Made by a program: the position numbers and the translations under genes | Assembly (NCBI RefSeq): GCF_009711975.1 | Contig: NZ_VIKW01000033.1 | Span: forward strand, 1-44,700 | From: Anabaena sp. UHCC 0204 | GTDB taxonomy: Bacteria; Cyanobacteriota; Cyanobacteriia; Cyanobacteriales; Nostocaceae | Direction: 5' to 3' | DNA length: 44,700 nt | Notes under the pieces: generated by a model | What the model saw: the letters and a program-made list of their open reading frames with translations, nothing else | Told to the model about the DNA's origin: nothing | Database searches by the model: none | Part shown: piece by piece, positions 17,633 through 24,426 of the stretch | Layout of the letters: every line of letters begins with the position of its first letter | Position numbering within the stretch: the first letter of the stretch is position 1

Positions 17633-17715
17633 TCTTCCCTATTACCTGTCACCTTCTTCATCTGTCAATTATCAAAGTCTTATTACAACTATTTACTATT
17701 TTTTGTCAATTCCTC

Positions 17716-17764
17716 TTGACACTTCGTAACAATCTTGTTATATTAGTTTACATAAGGTAACAAA
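17716..17764 (+). promoter_or_regulatory. Sigma-70-type promoter of psb34 with overlapping HLR1-like site
   Basis: TTGACA (17716-17721) and TATATT (17739-17744) are spaced by 17 bp, close to an ideal housekeeping promoter. Immediately after the -10 box, TTTACATA-AG-GTAACAAA (17747-17764) fits the 8-2-8 HLR1 direct repeat bound by RpaB. Placed over the expected start of transcription, it would repress under low light and release under high light. Regulation is inferred. Confidence 0.65.
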
Positions 17765-17778
17765 ACAAAAAAAACATT

Positions 17779-17949
17779 ATGTATACTACCGTTAACGAAG
17801 AAGGCATTCTCAATAACTACGCTCCCGAAGCCAAACTTTATTACGCCGAATTTCCTACAAAAGCGCAACAACGCCGCTACGCCTTCCAAGGTGCAGTAGC
17901 AGTATTATTTTTAACTTCTATAGTTCTAATTGCTTTGGGGGTTAGCTAA
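17779..17949 (+). CDS. psb34: Photosystem II assembly factor Psb34 (Hlip-like small protein)
   Basis: The 56-aa protein starts MYTTVNEEGILNNYA, has AEFPTKAQQRRYAFQGAVA, and ends with one hydrophobic helix of about 20 residues and GVS. This matches Psb34, a one-helix protein whose N-terminus resembles high-light-inducible proteins and which associates with CP47 during PSII assembly or repair in other cyanobacteria. The cytoplasmic N-terminal part of about 35 residues and single thylakoid helix fit. The gene has its own promoter and a terminator, so it is monocistronic. The start is set by the only in-frame ATG. Confidence 0.9.
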   Translation: MYTTVNEEGILNNYAPEAKLYYAEFPTKAQQRRYAFQGAVAVLFLTSIVLIALGVS

Positions 17950-18003
17950 AATTCTCAGCTTCGGTATTTGTATCTAATCGTCATTCATATTTCTCCTAAT
18001 TAA

Positions 18004-18033
18004 CTCCGGTCAGTTTCGCCGGGGTTTTTTTTT
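18004..18033 (+). terminator. Rho-independent terminator of psb34
   Basis: CTCCGG (18004-18009) pairs with CCGGGG (18019-18024) with one T-G pair, followed by nine T residues to 18033. Confidence 0.85.
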
Positions 18034-18154
18034 GCGAAATCACAGCTAGTATATTTTCACACTAGTAAAAGGCTCTACCATCTAAATTGCATTCCCCGAT
18101 TCTACTTGGGAATCAGAGACAGTACAATTAGATATACTTAGTCAAAAATAGCAA

Positions 18155-19531
18155 ATGGTTCTCATTCGACCTAGAATAACTGATTTCTACGACATCACAG
18201 CAACCCAAGCACAGTTAGATTTTGCCATAGCATTTCTAGATGAAGATATTCCCCTCTATGTTGACCCTTTTCTTTTATGGAAGTCTCCCTCATTACAAGA
18301 CCAGGCACTTCATACCACTCTCATTAATGCCTTTAACCACCTAAATTTTCTTGTTCAGAAAGGCAAAGTAGATGAGGCGCGAAACAACCTGATTATTGCG
18401 TCTGAGTGCCAAGAAGTGGGACTTGGTTTGTCAAAAAACCGAAAAGGTGTCAGGATTAGTGCTAACAAAGCAGATGAGATTATCTCTATATTCCAAAAAA
18501 TTCCAGAGTATGGTAAATATGGCTTCGTCCACTTTGAAGAAATACAGTTTTATGTAGATGGAATCTCTAAAGATCGTATTAGTGATATTTCCTGTAACTT
18601 TATCAAATCATTTTTAATAGACTATACTATACAACAATGTGAAGAAGTAGGAATACCACTAGATAAAACTAATATTTCTACACTATATGAATACCGCAAA
18701 AATTCATTTATTCTAGATTCAGAAATCACATTACCTGTGAATCCTGAAACTAAAGAACCTTTAATTTTTGTTCCTAAAAGATGGCTAAAATTCTCTCCGT
18801 GGATAAACTTTGAGGACTATTTTAAGGAATATTGCCCTCGTGATGAAATTTTCAACCCTGGAGAAACGGAGGAACGTGTTAAAGTTTTAAACTTCAACCG
18901 GGAAAATTATGGCGTTGTGCAGGAATATATCAAGGTAAAAGAACGAACTCAGGAAGACTGTAAAAATGATCCTCTCTTTAAACAGATACCTATTCTTTCC
19001 GCCACAAGGAAATTAACTGAAATACAAAAACTGCCTACGGGAAAAGAAGATCAGGCAGACATTCAGTACGAAAAGAATATCTGTCAACTGCTTGCATCGC
19101 TTCTTTATCCAGACCTTGATTTTGCAGCCGAGCAAAGTCGTACAGATTCTGGAAGACTGATTAGAGACCTTATCTTCTACAATAATCGGTCAATAGATTT
19201 TCTTGAAGAAATTTATCAAGTCTATGGTAATAGACAACTTGTATTTGAATTAAAAAATGTGAAGGCAGTTGAGAGTGAACATATTAACCAACTTAACAGA
19301 TATCTTGATTCTGGACTTGGTAAATTTGGTATTCTTGTTACAAGAAATCCTCTTTCTAAAGCGATGTTTAGCAATACTGTTGATTTATGGTCTGGTCAAA
19401 GACGATGTATCATCACACTTACAGATGAGGATATATCGTTAATGGTTAATATCTTTGAAAGTAAGCAGAGATCGCCAATTGATGTCCTCAAAAAGAAGTA
19501 TGTAGAATTCCGTCGAAAATGTCCTTCATAA
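18155..19531 (+). CDS. Protein with C-terminal PD-(D/E)XK nuclease-like domain, first gene of a putative defence operon
   Basis: The 458-aa protein is soluble. The N-terminal 300 residues are unassigned; they open with RPRITDFYDITATQAQLDF and have DIPLYVDPFLLWKSPS (32-47) and VPKRWLKFSPWINFEDYF near residue 205. The C-terminal 150 residues look like a restriction-type nuclease: a helix (YEKNICQLLASLLYPDL), then D338 in IRDLIF, E365-x-K367 in VFELKNVK, and Q379 in the next helix (HINQLNRYL), then GKFGILVTRN. This spacing and order fit PD-(D/E)XK enzymes that cut DNA with a metal ion. Two small homologous genes follow at 12 and 6 nt, so the three form an operon. Defence function is inference. 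An alternative is a repair nuclease. Confidence 0.75.
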   Translation: MVLIRPRITDFYDITATQAQLDFAIAFLDEDIPLYVDPFLLWKSPSLQDQALHTTLINAFNHLNFLVQKGKVDEARNNLIIASECQEVGLGLSKNRKGVRISANKADEIISIFQKIPEYGKYGFVHFEEIQFYVDGISKDRISDISCNFIKSFLIDYTIQQCEEVGIPLDKTNISTLYEYRKNSFILDSEITLPVNPETKEPLIFVPKRWLKFSPWINFEDYFKEYCPRDEIFNPGETEERVKVLNFNRENYGVVQEYIKVKERTQEDCKNDPLFKQIPILSATRKLTEIQKLPTGKEDQADIQYEKNICQLLASLLYPDLDFAAEQSRTDSGRLIRDLIFYNNRSIDFLEEIYQVYGNRQLVFELKNVKAVESEHINQLNRYLDSGLGKFGILVTRNPLSKAMFSNTVDLWSGQRRCIITLTDEDISLMVNIFESKQRSPIDVLKKKYVEFRRKCPS

Positions 19532-19543
19532 AAGGTGAAATAG

Positions 19544-19948
19544 ATGAAGCGTAAAGATGTTGATGAATTTGAAAAAATATCTGGTCAGATCCAAGTAGTT
19601 TACGATGAGCTTTCGGTTTTATCTAAAAAATCTCCCAATGAAGCGGTTAACAAGTTTAAACTCAACTTTGTTAATAAATTATTGAATGACTCAAATGTAT
19701 TCCTTGGAGAAAAATATCGACCTTTTGAAGACTTTTCAGAGTTTGATATAGATGACGTACCAATAAACAGTGATGTAGTATTCATCCTTTCACAGTATCT
19801 ACAATGCTTTGAAAAAATGCGTGCAGATAATGTAAAATACAAGCATCCAAATTGGAATTGGTTGGTAGATGCAGAGGAAAATGAACCTGGAGATGAAGCA
19901 GGCAAAGTTTACATTAAAACAATTCGTCCAAAACGCTTAAGAGAATAA
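19544..19948 (+). CDS. Small unknown protein, first of a paralogous pair
   Basis: The 134-aa protein is not recognised. It is helical and acidic in the middle, with LSKKSPNEAVNKFKLNFVNKLL, then FDIDDVPINSDVVFILSQYL (about residues 66-85), a tryptophan-containing stretch NWNWLV, and a basic C-terminus (IRPKRLRE). The next gene encodes a homologue with the same core, KKxP...NKxK...VNxLL...DxDDVPxNSDVxxxLSQY. AAGGTGAAATAG before the ATG is a good ribosome binding site. It starts 12 nt after the nuclease-like gene, so it is translated from the same message. Possible roles are partner or inhibitor of the nuclease; the sequence does not decide. Confidence 0.75.
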   Translation: MKRKDVDEFEKISGQIQVVYDELSVLSKKSPNEAVNKFKLNFVNKLLNDSNVFLGEKYRPFEDFSEFDIDDVPINSDVVFILSQYLQCFEKMRADNVKYKHPNWNWLVDAEENEPGDEAGKVYIKTIRPKRLRE

Positions 19949-19954
19949 ATAATT

Positions 19955-20326
19955 ATGATTAAAAAAGATCAAAAACAGACTAGTTTTGAAAAAGCTGAAC
20001 TTTATGAAGTCATAATATCTCTGCTAATGGCTATGCAAAAAGAATTCCTGGAACTGACTAAAAAGAAGCCAGAAGCTGTGTTAAACAAGAGTAAAATAAA
20101 AATGGTCAATCGGCTTTTAAAAAAATGTCGTATCGTACTAGCCTGGGAGCAATCACTTGAATATCTTGATCTAATTGATGAAGATGATGTCCCTCAAAAT
20201 AGTGATGTAGCGCTGATGTTATCTCAGTATGTAGCTGCTATGAATCAGTTCCAATCAACCTATTATGGTTGGGATGGTAAAGAGTCTCGTTGGTTTATTT
20301 ATGAAGAAACCTTGCCTCTTCCTTAG
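19955..20326 (+). CDS. Small unknown protein, second of the paralogous pair
   Basis: The 123-aa protein is homologous to the preceding one over about 90 residues. It shares LTKKKPEAVLNKSKIKMVNRLL, IDEDDVPQNSDVALMLSQYV and an aromatic tail (STYYGWDGKESRWFIYEE). It differs by a longer lysine-rich N-terminus and by lacking the basic C-terminus. It begins 6 nt after the stop of its paralogue, pointing to translational coupling. No domain is recognised and no membrane segment is present. The pair probably arose by tandem duplication, and may form a heterodimer or have split roles. Confidence 0.75.
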   Translation: MIKKDQKQTSFEKAELYEVIISLLMAMQKEFLELTKKKPEAVLNKSKIKMVNRLLKKCRIVLAWEQSLEYLDLIDEDDVPQNSDVALMLSQYVAAMNQFQSTYYGWDGKESRWFIYEETLPLP

Positions 20327-20390
20327 ATTGCTAGTAGTTGAGTATAGTGAATGCTGTTTACCCTTATTTTACCCAATCCTAATTCCCTAT

Positions 20391-21491
20391 TCACCCATTA
20401 CCAAGAAACTTAGCTTTCATTTCTTCTAGTTCTTTATCTATGGGATCATTGCTAGTAGATTGCGATTGAGAATTAACATTTTGAGGTGGAACTTTACCAC
20501 CTGTAAATTGAGTTTTCATTTCTTGCAATTCCTTCTCGATTTGACTAGAAGTTTTAATGACAACTGTTGCTTGAGAAGTGAGTGGTGTAATGAGTGTGGG
20601 GGGTACAGATGATTGTTGGTAATTTAAATCTTTGAGAACTTGATCCACAGTTTTGTAACGGTGACTGGGGACACTTTCTACCATTTTGTCAATGATTAGA
20701 CTTAATTCTTTACTTACAGGAGTTTTGAGATATTGTTGCCATATCCAAGTAGCGTTATGGGTATCGTAGGAATCGAAAGGCGATCGCACTGTTAATAAAT
20801 TAATACAAGTTGCACCTAAACTATAGATATCACTGGCAAAAAGTGCCTTTCCTCGCATTTGTTCTGGGGCGACATATTCGGGACTACCTATACTTGTACC
20901 AGTTTTGTTCAGGGCTGTTCCTGTGGCGGATTTGGCTGCTCCAAAATCAACTATAACTAATTTGCGATCGCTACTGCGACGAATAATATTTTCTGGTTTA
21001 ATATCTCGGTGTATGACTTGTTGTCCGTGACAAAAGTGCAACACTGGCAATAAATCATTCAGTAATTGTCGAATCTGTGTTTCATTGAAAGCGCCATTTT
21101 GTTGTAGTTCTTGGTATAAATTCAGTCCATCTATGAATTCCTGAACTAGATACTGTCTGTCATCTTGGTTACAATATGCTAAAAGTGATGGAATCTGGGG
21201 ATGTTGACCCAATTCATCCAACTGTATAGCTTCTTGGTTAAATAACTCTACTGCCTTTTGTACCGTATTTGTACCTTGGGCTTGAGGGTAAAATTGCTTA
21301 ATTACACAAGGTGGTTTTGAGGGTTTATCCTCGTCTACTGCTAAAAAGGTTCTACCAAAACCACCTTGTCCGATAGGTTTAATAGCGCGGTAGCGTTCTT
21401 TCAGCAGTAATTTTGTCCCACAGGTTTGACAAAACTTAACATCATTAGTGTTTTCTGGGTGGGAACAATGGGGATTAAGACAATAACTCAT
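20391..21491 (-). CDS. Serine/threonine protein kinase with N-terminal zinc ribbon
   Basis: The 366-aa protein has a four-cysteine ribbon (C4, C9, C21, C24), then a Hanks-type kinase domain: GQGGFG (41-46), K65 in VIKQF, HRDIKPEN (161-168), DFG (182-184) and an APE-like APEQM. All catalytic residues are present. After residue 300 comes a linker with two copies of a short helix, IEKELQEMKTQF and IDKELEEMKAKF, the second at the extreme C-terminus. No membrane segment is seen, so it is cytoplasmic. This ribbon-kinase layout is a common cyanobacterial type. Substrates are unknown. It converges on the nuclease operon with 64 nt between stop codons. Confidence 0.92.
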   Translation of the reverse strand: MSYCLNPHCSHPENTNDVKFCQTCGTKLLLKERYRAIKPIGQGGFGRTFLAVDEDKPSKPPCVIKQFYPQAQGTNTVQKAVELFNQEAIQLDELGQHPQIPSLLAYCNQDDRQYLVQEFIDGLNLYQELQQNGAFNETQIRQLLNDLLPVLHFCHGQQVIHRDIKPENIIRRSSDRKLVIVDFGAAKSATGTALNKTGTSIGSPEYVAPEQMRGKALFASDIYSLGATCINLLTVRSPFDSYDTHNATWIWQQYLKTPVSKELSLIIDKMVESVPSHRYKTVDQVLKDLNYQQSSVPPTLITPLTSQATVVIKTSSQIEKELQEMKTQFTGGKVPPQNVNSQSQSTSNDPIDKELEEMKAKFLGNG

Positions 21492-21566
21492 AAATAAATA
21501 AATGATACCTATCCTTATTGTGCCTTGTGCTTTGCCAAAAGGTGTTTATGAACGTTTATTTTATTT

Positions 21567-21898
21567 TTAAGTAATGTTAAGGGATTTTTTTAAAGCTATT
21601 TCTACAAGATTAAATAGATAAGATGGTAAAATTCCTAATTTTTTGTGAAATACTGAATTATGGACAGTAGCAATTTTATCAGCCCTAATCAATGATGTTT
21701 TTTTCAGCCCTGTTTTTATAAAGTCATTAATACCCAATTTTCACTCAAATCATCAGTCGGAATTTTGGAAAAAATACCCAATATAATAAATTCTTCTCGA
21801 TGCACTGATAAAATAAGGGCTGGTCTTAATTTTGTAGCAGTTAAATTGCTAAAAGGGAAACGAACTAACCAAATTTCTAAAGATTTAGGCTTCATCAT
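21567..21898 (-). pseudogene. Frameshifted MazF/PemK-type toxin gene
   Basis: From the ATG at 21898 (or 21895) the frame reads MKPKSLEIWLVRFPFSNLTA, then KLRPALILS, the opening of a PemK/MazF endoribonuclease toxin. It meets a stop near 21716 after NWVLMTL. In another frame the same gene continues as KTGLKKTSLIRADKIATVHN and runs to a stop at 21567 (KKSLNIT), the expected second half. One frameshift, perhaps with loss of a few codons, near 21716-21722 therefore breaks it. The intact family length is about 110-120 residues. Its start overlaps the 3' end of the upstream gene by 14 nt, as in coupled toxin-antitoxin pairs. Confidence 0.8.
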
Positions 21899-22877
21899 TA
21901 TAAATATCTTCTTCTGGATCGTTCCACTCCTGAAATCCAGTTTCTGCAAGCTGCATCATTGTTAATATATTACCATGATCTGCAAGCTTCATTTTAGAGG
22001 TAAAAGCTTCTATTCCTAGAATTTTTGATTCTTGATTTAAAATTCTATCTTCTAATTCTTTCACGCGATTTACTAATATTTGGTAACTTTCAACTGAGAT
22101 AATTCCACTGCTAATAGGTTTAGTCATAATTTGAGATAATTGCTGGTTTTGGATAACTGGTTCAACTTTCGCACCTTGAAAACTATTTTCATCTTTGGGT
22201 ATACCTGTAAAAGATTTGATTGTTGCAGGAGTTAAAGACCTAATTAATTCAGGATTATCTTTAATTTTAGAAATTAGTTCTGGTTGTATTTCATCTTCGG
22301 GAATACCTGTACAGGAGTTTATTAATGCAGGATTTAAAAAGTTAATGAATTTAGGACTCTCTTTGATCTGACCTAAAATTACTTCTGTCATCATTTGGAA
22401 GTGAAATTTTCTTTCTGCTTCTCTTTCTGCTTCTTCTCGTTTTTTATCCTTCAATACTTGCTGACTAAGAAATGCTTTAATCACAGAACCTTCTGCTACA
22501 AATGCAATGTGAGGATGTAGAGATTCAAAAGCCAAAATTACCTGATCTTTATAGCCCTGATCATTCTCGCATATCCAGACCGCCATCAACTTTGTACCCA
22601 GAACCAGTGAAGACAGTAATTGATTATTACCAATATTACCATCAGCATGAAAATGGGGATTTTTTTTTGTTGCTTTTTTGATATTTTTTTCTATTTTTAC
22701 GTCAATTTCATCAGTATCAATAATAGGAGATATAGTTATCCATGTAATCTTATGTTCTGTATCTTCAAAATAAAGTTTAACTTGATCAAGACAAAGTTCA
22801 TCACCATCAAATTCTTGATCTTCCTGTGTTGATACTCCTAGTAGAGTTTGTCCAATAGGAAATTCATTGATTACCAT
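21885..22877 (-). CDS. Unknown protein with internal repeat and antitoxin-like C-terminal tail
   Basis: The 330-aa protein is read from the ATG at 22877; a TTG 39 nt upstream is possible. Residues 1-110 form a beta-rich domain (FPIGQTLLGVSTQED, FDGDELCLDQVKLYF) that loosely resembles DUF6334-type small proteins. A charged helix follows (DKKREEAEREAERKFHF). Next are two copies of a 32-residue repeat, PxxINFLNPALINSCTGIPEDE and PELIRSLTPATIKSFTGIPKDE. Then comes a coiled coil (VNRVKELEDRILNQESKIL) and a tail LAETGFQEWNDPEEDIYNDE. The tail overlaps the toxin start by 14 nt and looks like the end of a MazF-cognate antitoxin. Such antitoxins are normally under 100 residues, so a fusion is likely. 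Confidence 0.65.
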   Translation of the reverse strand: MVINEFPIGQTLLGVSTQEDQEFDGDELCLDQVKLYFEDTEHKITWITISPIIDTDEIDVKIEKNIKKATKKNPHFHADGNIGNNQLLSSLVLGTKLMAVWICENDQGYKDQVILAFESLHPHIAFVAEGSVIKAFLSQQVLKDKKREEAEREAERKFHFQMMTEVILGQIKESPKFINFLNPALINSCTGIPEDEIQPELISKIKDNPELIRSLTPATIKSFTGIPKDENSFQGAKVEPVIQNQQLSQIMTKPISSGIISVESYQILVNRVKELEDRILNQESKILGIEAFTSKMKLADHGNILTMMQLAETGFQEWNDPEEDIYNDEA

Positions 22878-23018
22878 ATTTATCACCAGCAATGAAGTCA
22901 TCTTTAATATTAACAAGATTGCCTTCAGTCCACCAGATGTGACGACAACTTTTAACGCCCACCTACTTAGTTTCTAAGTCCTAACTAACAGTTTTAAATA
23001 AAAATAAAGTCTAAACAT

Positions 23019-23047
23019 CTAAAAACCCGATCAAGGTTGACCGGGTT
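23019..23047 (-). terminator. Strong minus-strand terminator of a small transcript
   Basis: Read on the minus strand, AACCCGGTCAA and TTGATCGGGTT pair with one mismatch around a short loop, followed by a T-run. It lies 37 nt beyond the 27-codon frame at 23084-23167 and far from any other minus-strand gene end. Confidence 0.75.
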
Positions 23048-23083
23048 CTAGGAAATTTACTGGTTTCAAATGATTAAAGTACG

Positions 23084-23167
23084 TTATTGTAACTTACTAA
23101 GGTGGACTTTTGAAAACACAAACACAGCATCTTCACGTTTTTCCGCTCTGGGATTTGGCTTCGCCAT
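23084..23167 (-). CDS. Possible 27-residue protein or small RNA
   Basis: An ATG-started frame encodes MAKPNPRAEKREDAVFVFSK and seven more residues. The stop is followed by a strong terminator (23019-23047). Upstream, the minus strand has TGATATAGT near 23241-23249, a good extended -10 box, giving a transcript of about 210 nt. No clear ribosome binding site is seen. The peptide is basic and matches nothing I recognise. The same interval could instead be a small regulatory RNA. The rest of the 22917-23408 gap shows nothing else. Confidence 0.4.
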   Translation of the reverse strand: MAKPNPRAEKREDAVFVFSKVHLSKLQ

Positions 23168-23408
23168 GTATCTAACACGGGCTATTTGCCACTTGATTAC
23201 TCAATAATGCTGTAATTTGTTTGGGCTGATGACAGGGGACACTATATCATTTGCCCTTTTTGGTTGGTTTCTTATTTGCTTGGTGTCCTATAGATTCAAT
23301 ATATCATTTCATTTTGGAGATGTAATATGTCCTTTACATTTATTAACAAATAGGTGTAAGGGAAGGGGTGATAGATAACAATAAAGAGCAGAATAGATGA
23401 AAAAAAGC

Positions 23409-24248
23409 TTATTTTCGGTTATTTCCTTTTTGCCAAGTTTGACTGTTGGCTGGTTTGCTAAATTCTGCTTTAGGAAAAAGTCGCTGTTCTATTTGTTCAT
23501 AACTTCCTTCCAACTCACATTTACCAAAGTGGGGACATTGACGACAATAAACGCTGTTGGTGTAACGTTCTAAATTCTCGCGGTTGAAAAAATAGGGTTT
23601 ATGACTAAATGTACTCGCTACCCATTGCCATGACATATTGTTACTTGCTGGATCACCATCGAGTAAATGTTGCAGAAACCATTTTGCACCGGCTTGCCAT
23701 TGAATGAGCCGCCAATGAATAATATAGGCTGCTAACCACATTCTGATATGGTTGTGGAGATAGCCAGTTGATCGTAATTCCTGACTAAAACTGTCTATGC
23801 AAACTAGTCCGGTAGTTCCAGTGGTGATATCTTCCGGGAGTTCTGTGGAGTAATCTGTGACTTTGTAGCCGGTTTTGTATTCTTCCTGATTTTGCCAAAT
23901 CCCATTTCCAAGTTTGACATATAATCTTTGCCAATAGTCACGCCAAGCTAATTCATTAATTAGTTTATTTGCATCATCTGGTTTTTCAACTTGTGCAAGA
24001 ACATATTCTCGAATTTCTCGCAAACTTAATACACCATGACGAATATAAGGTGATAATTTAGTAACGTCACCAGTTAATAAATTCCGTGTTTTTCCGTAAG
24101 CGACAGGGTTGATTTTCTGTAATGCTTGTTGTGCGGCTTTTCTGCCTCCGGGAATGTCGCTAACTTGATTGTCTTGGGCTGCGGCTTGGGGAAACTGTTC
24201 CCGCAGGTATGTAATTAATTCAGTCCGACTATTAAAATCACGTAACAT
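23409..24248 (-). CDS. FAD-binding photolyase-like protein lacking the N-terminal photolyase domain
   Basis: The 279-aa protein corresponds to the C-terminal FAD-binding half of the DNA photolyase/cryptochrome family. Landmarks are KLSPYIRHGVLSLREI (64-79), INELAWRDYWQRLY, the flavin-pocket segment LRSTGYLHNHIRMWLAAYI, and DPASNNMSWQWVAST. The helical core therefore looks intact. The N-terminal alpha/beta domain (about 130-200 residues) that holds the antenna pigment is absent. A C-terminal cluster CRQCPHFGKC has three closely spaced cysteines. It may bind FAD and act in light sensing or repair, but lacking the first domain its activity is uncertain. It is divergent from the lipoxygenase gene. 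Confidence 0.85.
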   Translation of the reverse strand: MLRDFNSRTELITYLREQFPQAAAQDNQVSDIPGGRKAAQQALQKINPVAYGKTRNLLTGDVTKLSPYIRHGVLSLREIREYVLAQVEKPDDANKLINELAWRDYWQRLYVKLGNGIWQNQEEYKTGYKVTDYSTELPEDITTGTTGLVCIDSFSQELRSTGYLHNHIRMWLAAYIIHWRLIQWQAGAKWFLQHLLDGDPASNNMSWQWVASTFSHKPYFFNRENLERYTNSVYCRQCPHFGKCELEGSYEQIEQRLFPKAEFSKPANSQTWQKGNNRK

Positions 24249-24426
24249 AATTTTGTGAATTTGGGTATAAATTTATGAAGAAATAATCCAGTAATCAGGA
24301 GTTATAGGAGTCCAAAATAAAATAAATAGAAGTCAAACACCACGTATTCACCTAAAGGTAGTCTACAATCAGATGTGGTTTTATACCGCAAATAATTGTT
24401 CTATACTCTCATTCATTGTACCTGTT

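Noticed and set aside
17560-17760. 66-codon frame
   Set aside because: It starts inside the decayed CCGAATGCTTC repeat and overlaps the psb34 promoter.
20391-21491. Including the Ser/Thr kinase in the putative defence operon
   Set aside because: It is on the opposite strand with its own domain plan, of a type common in cyanobacteria. Kinases do occur in defence islands, but nothing here links it beyond proximity.
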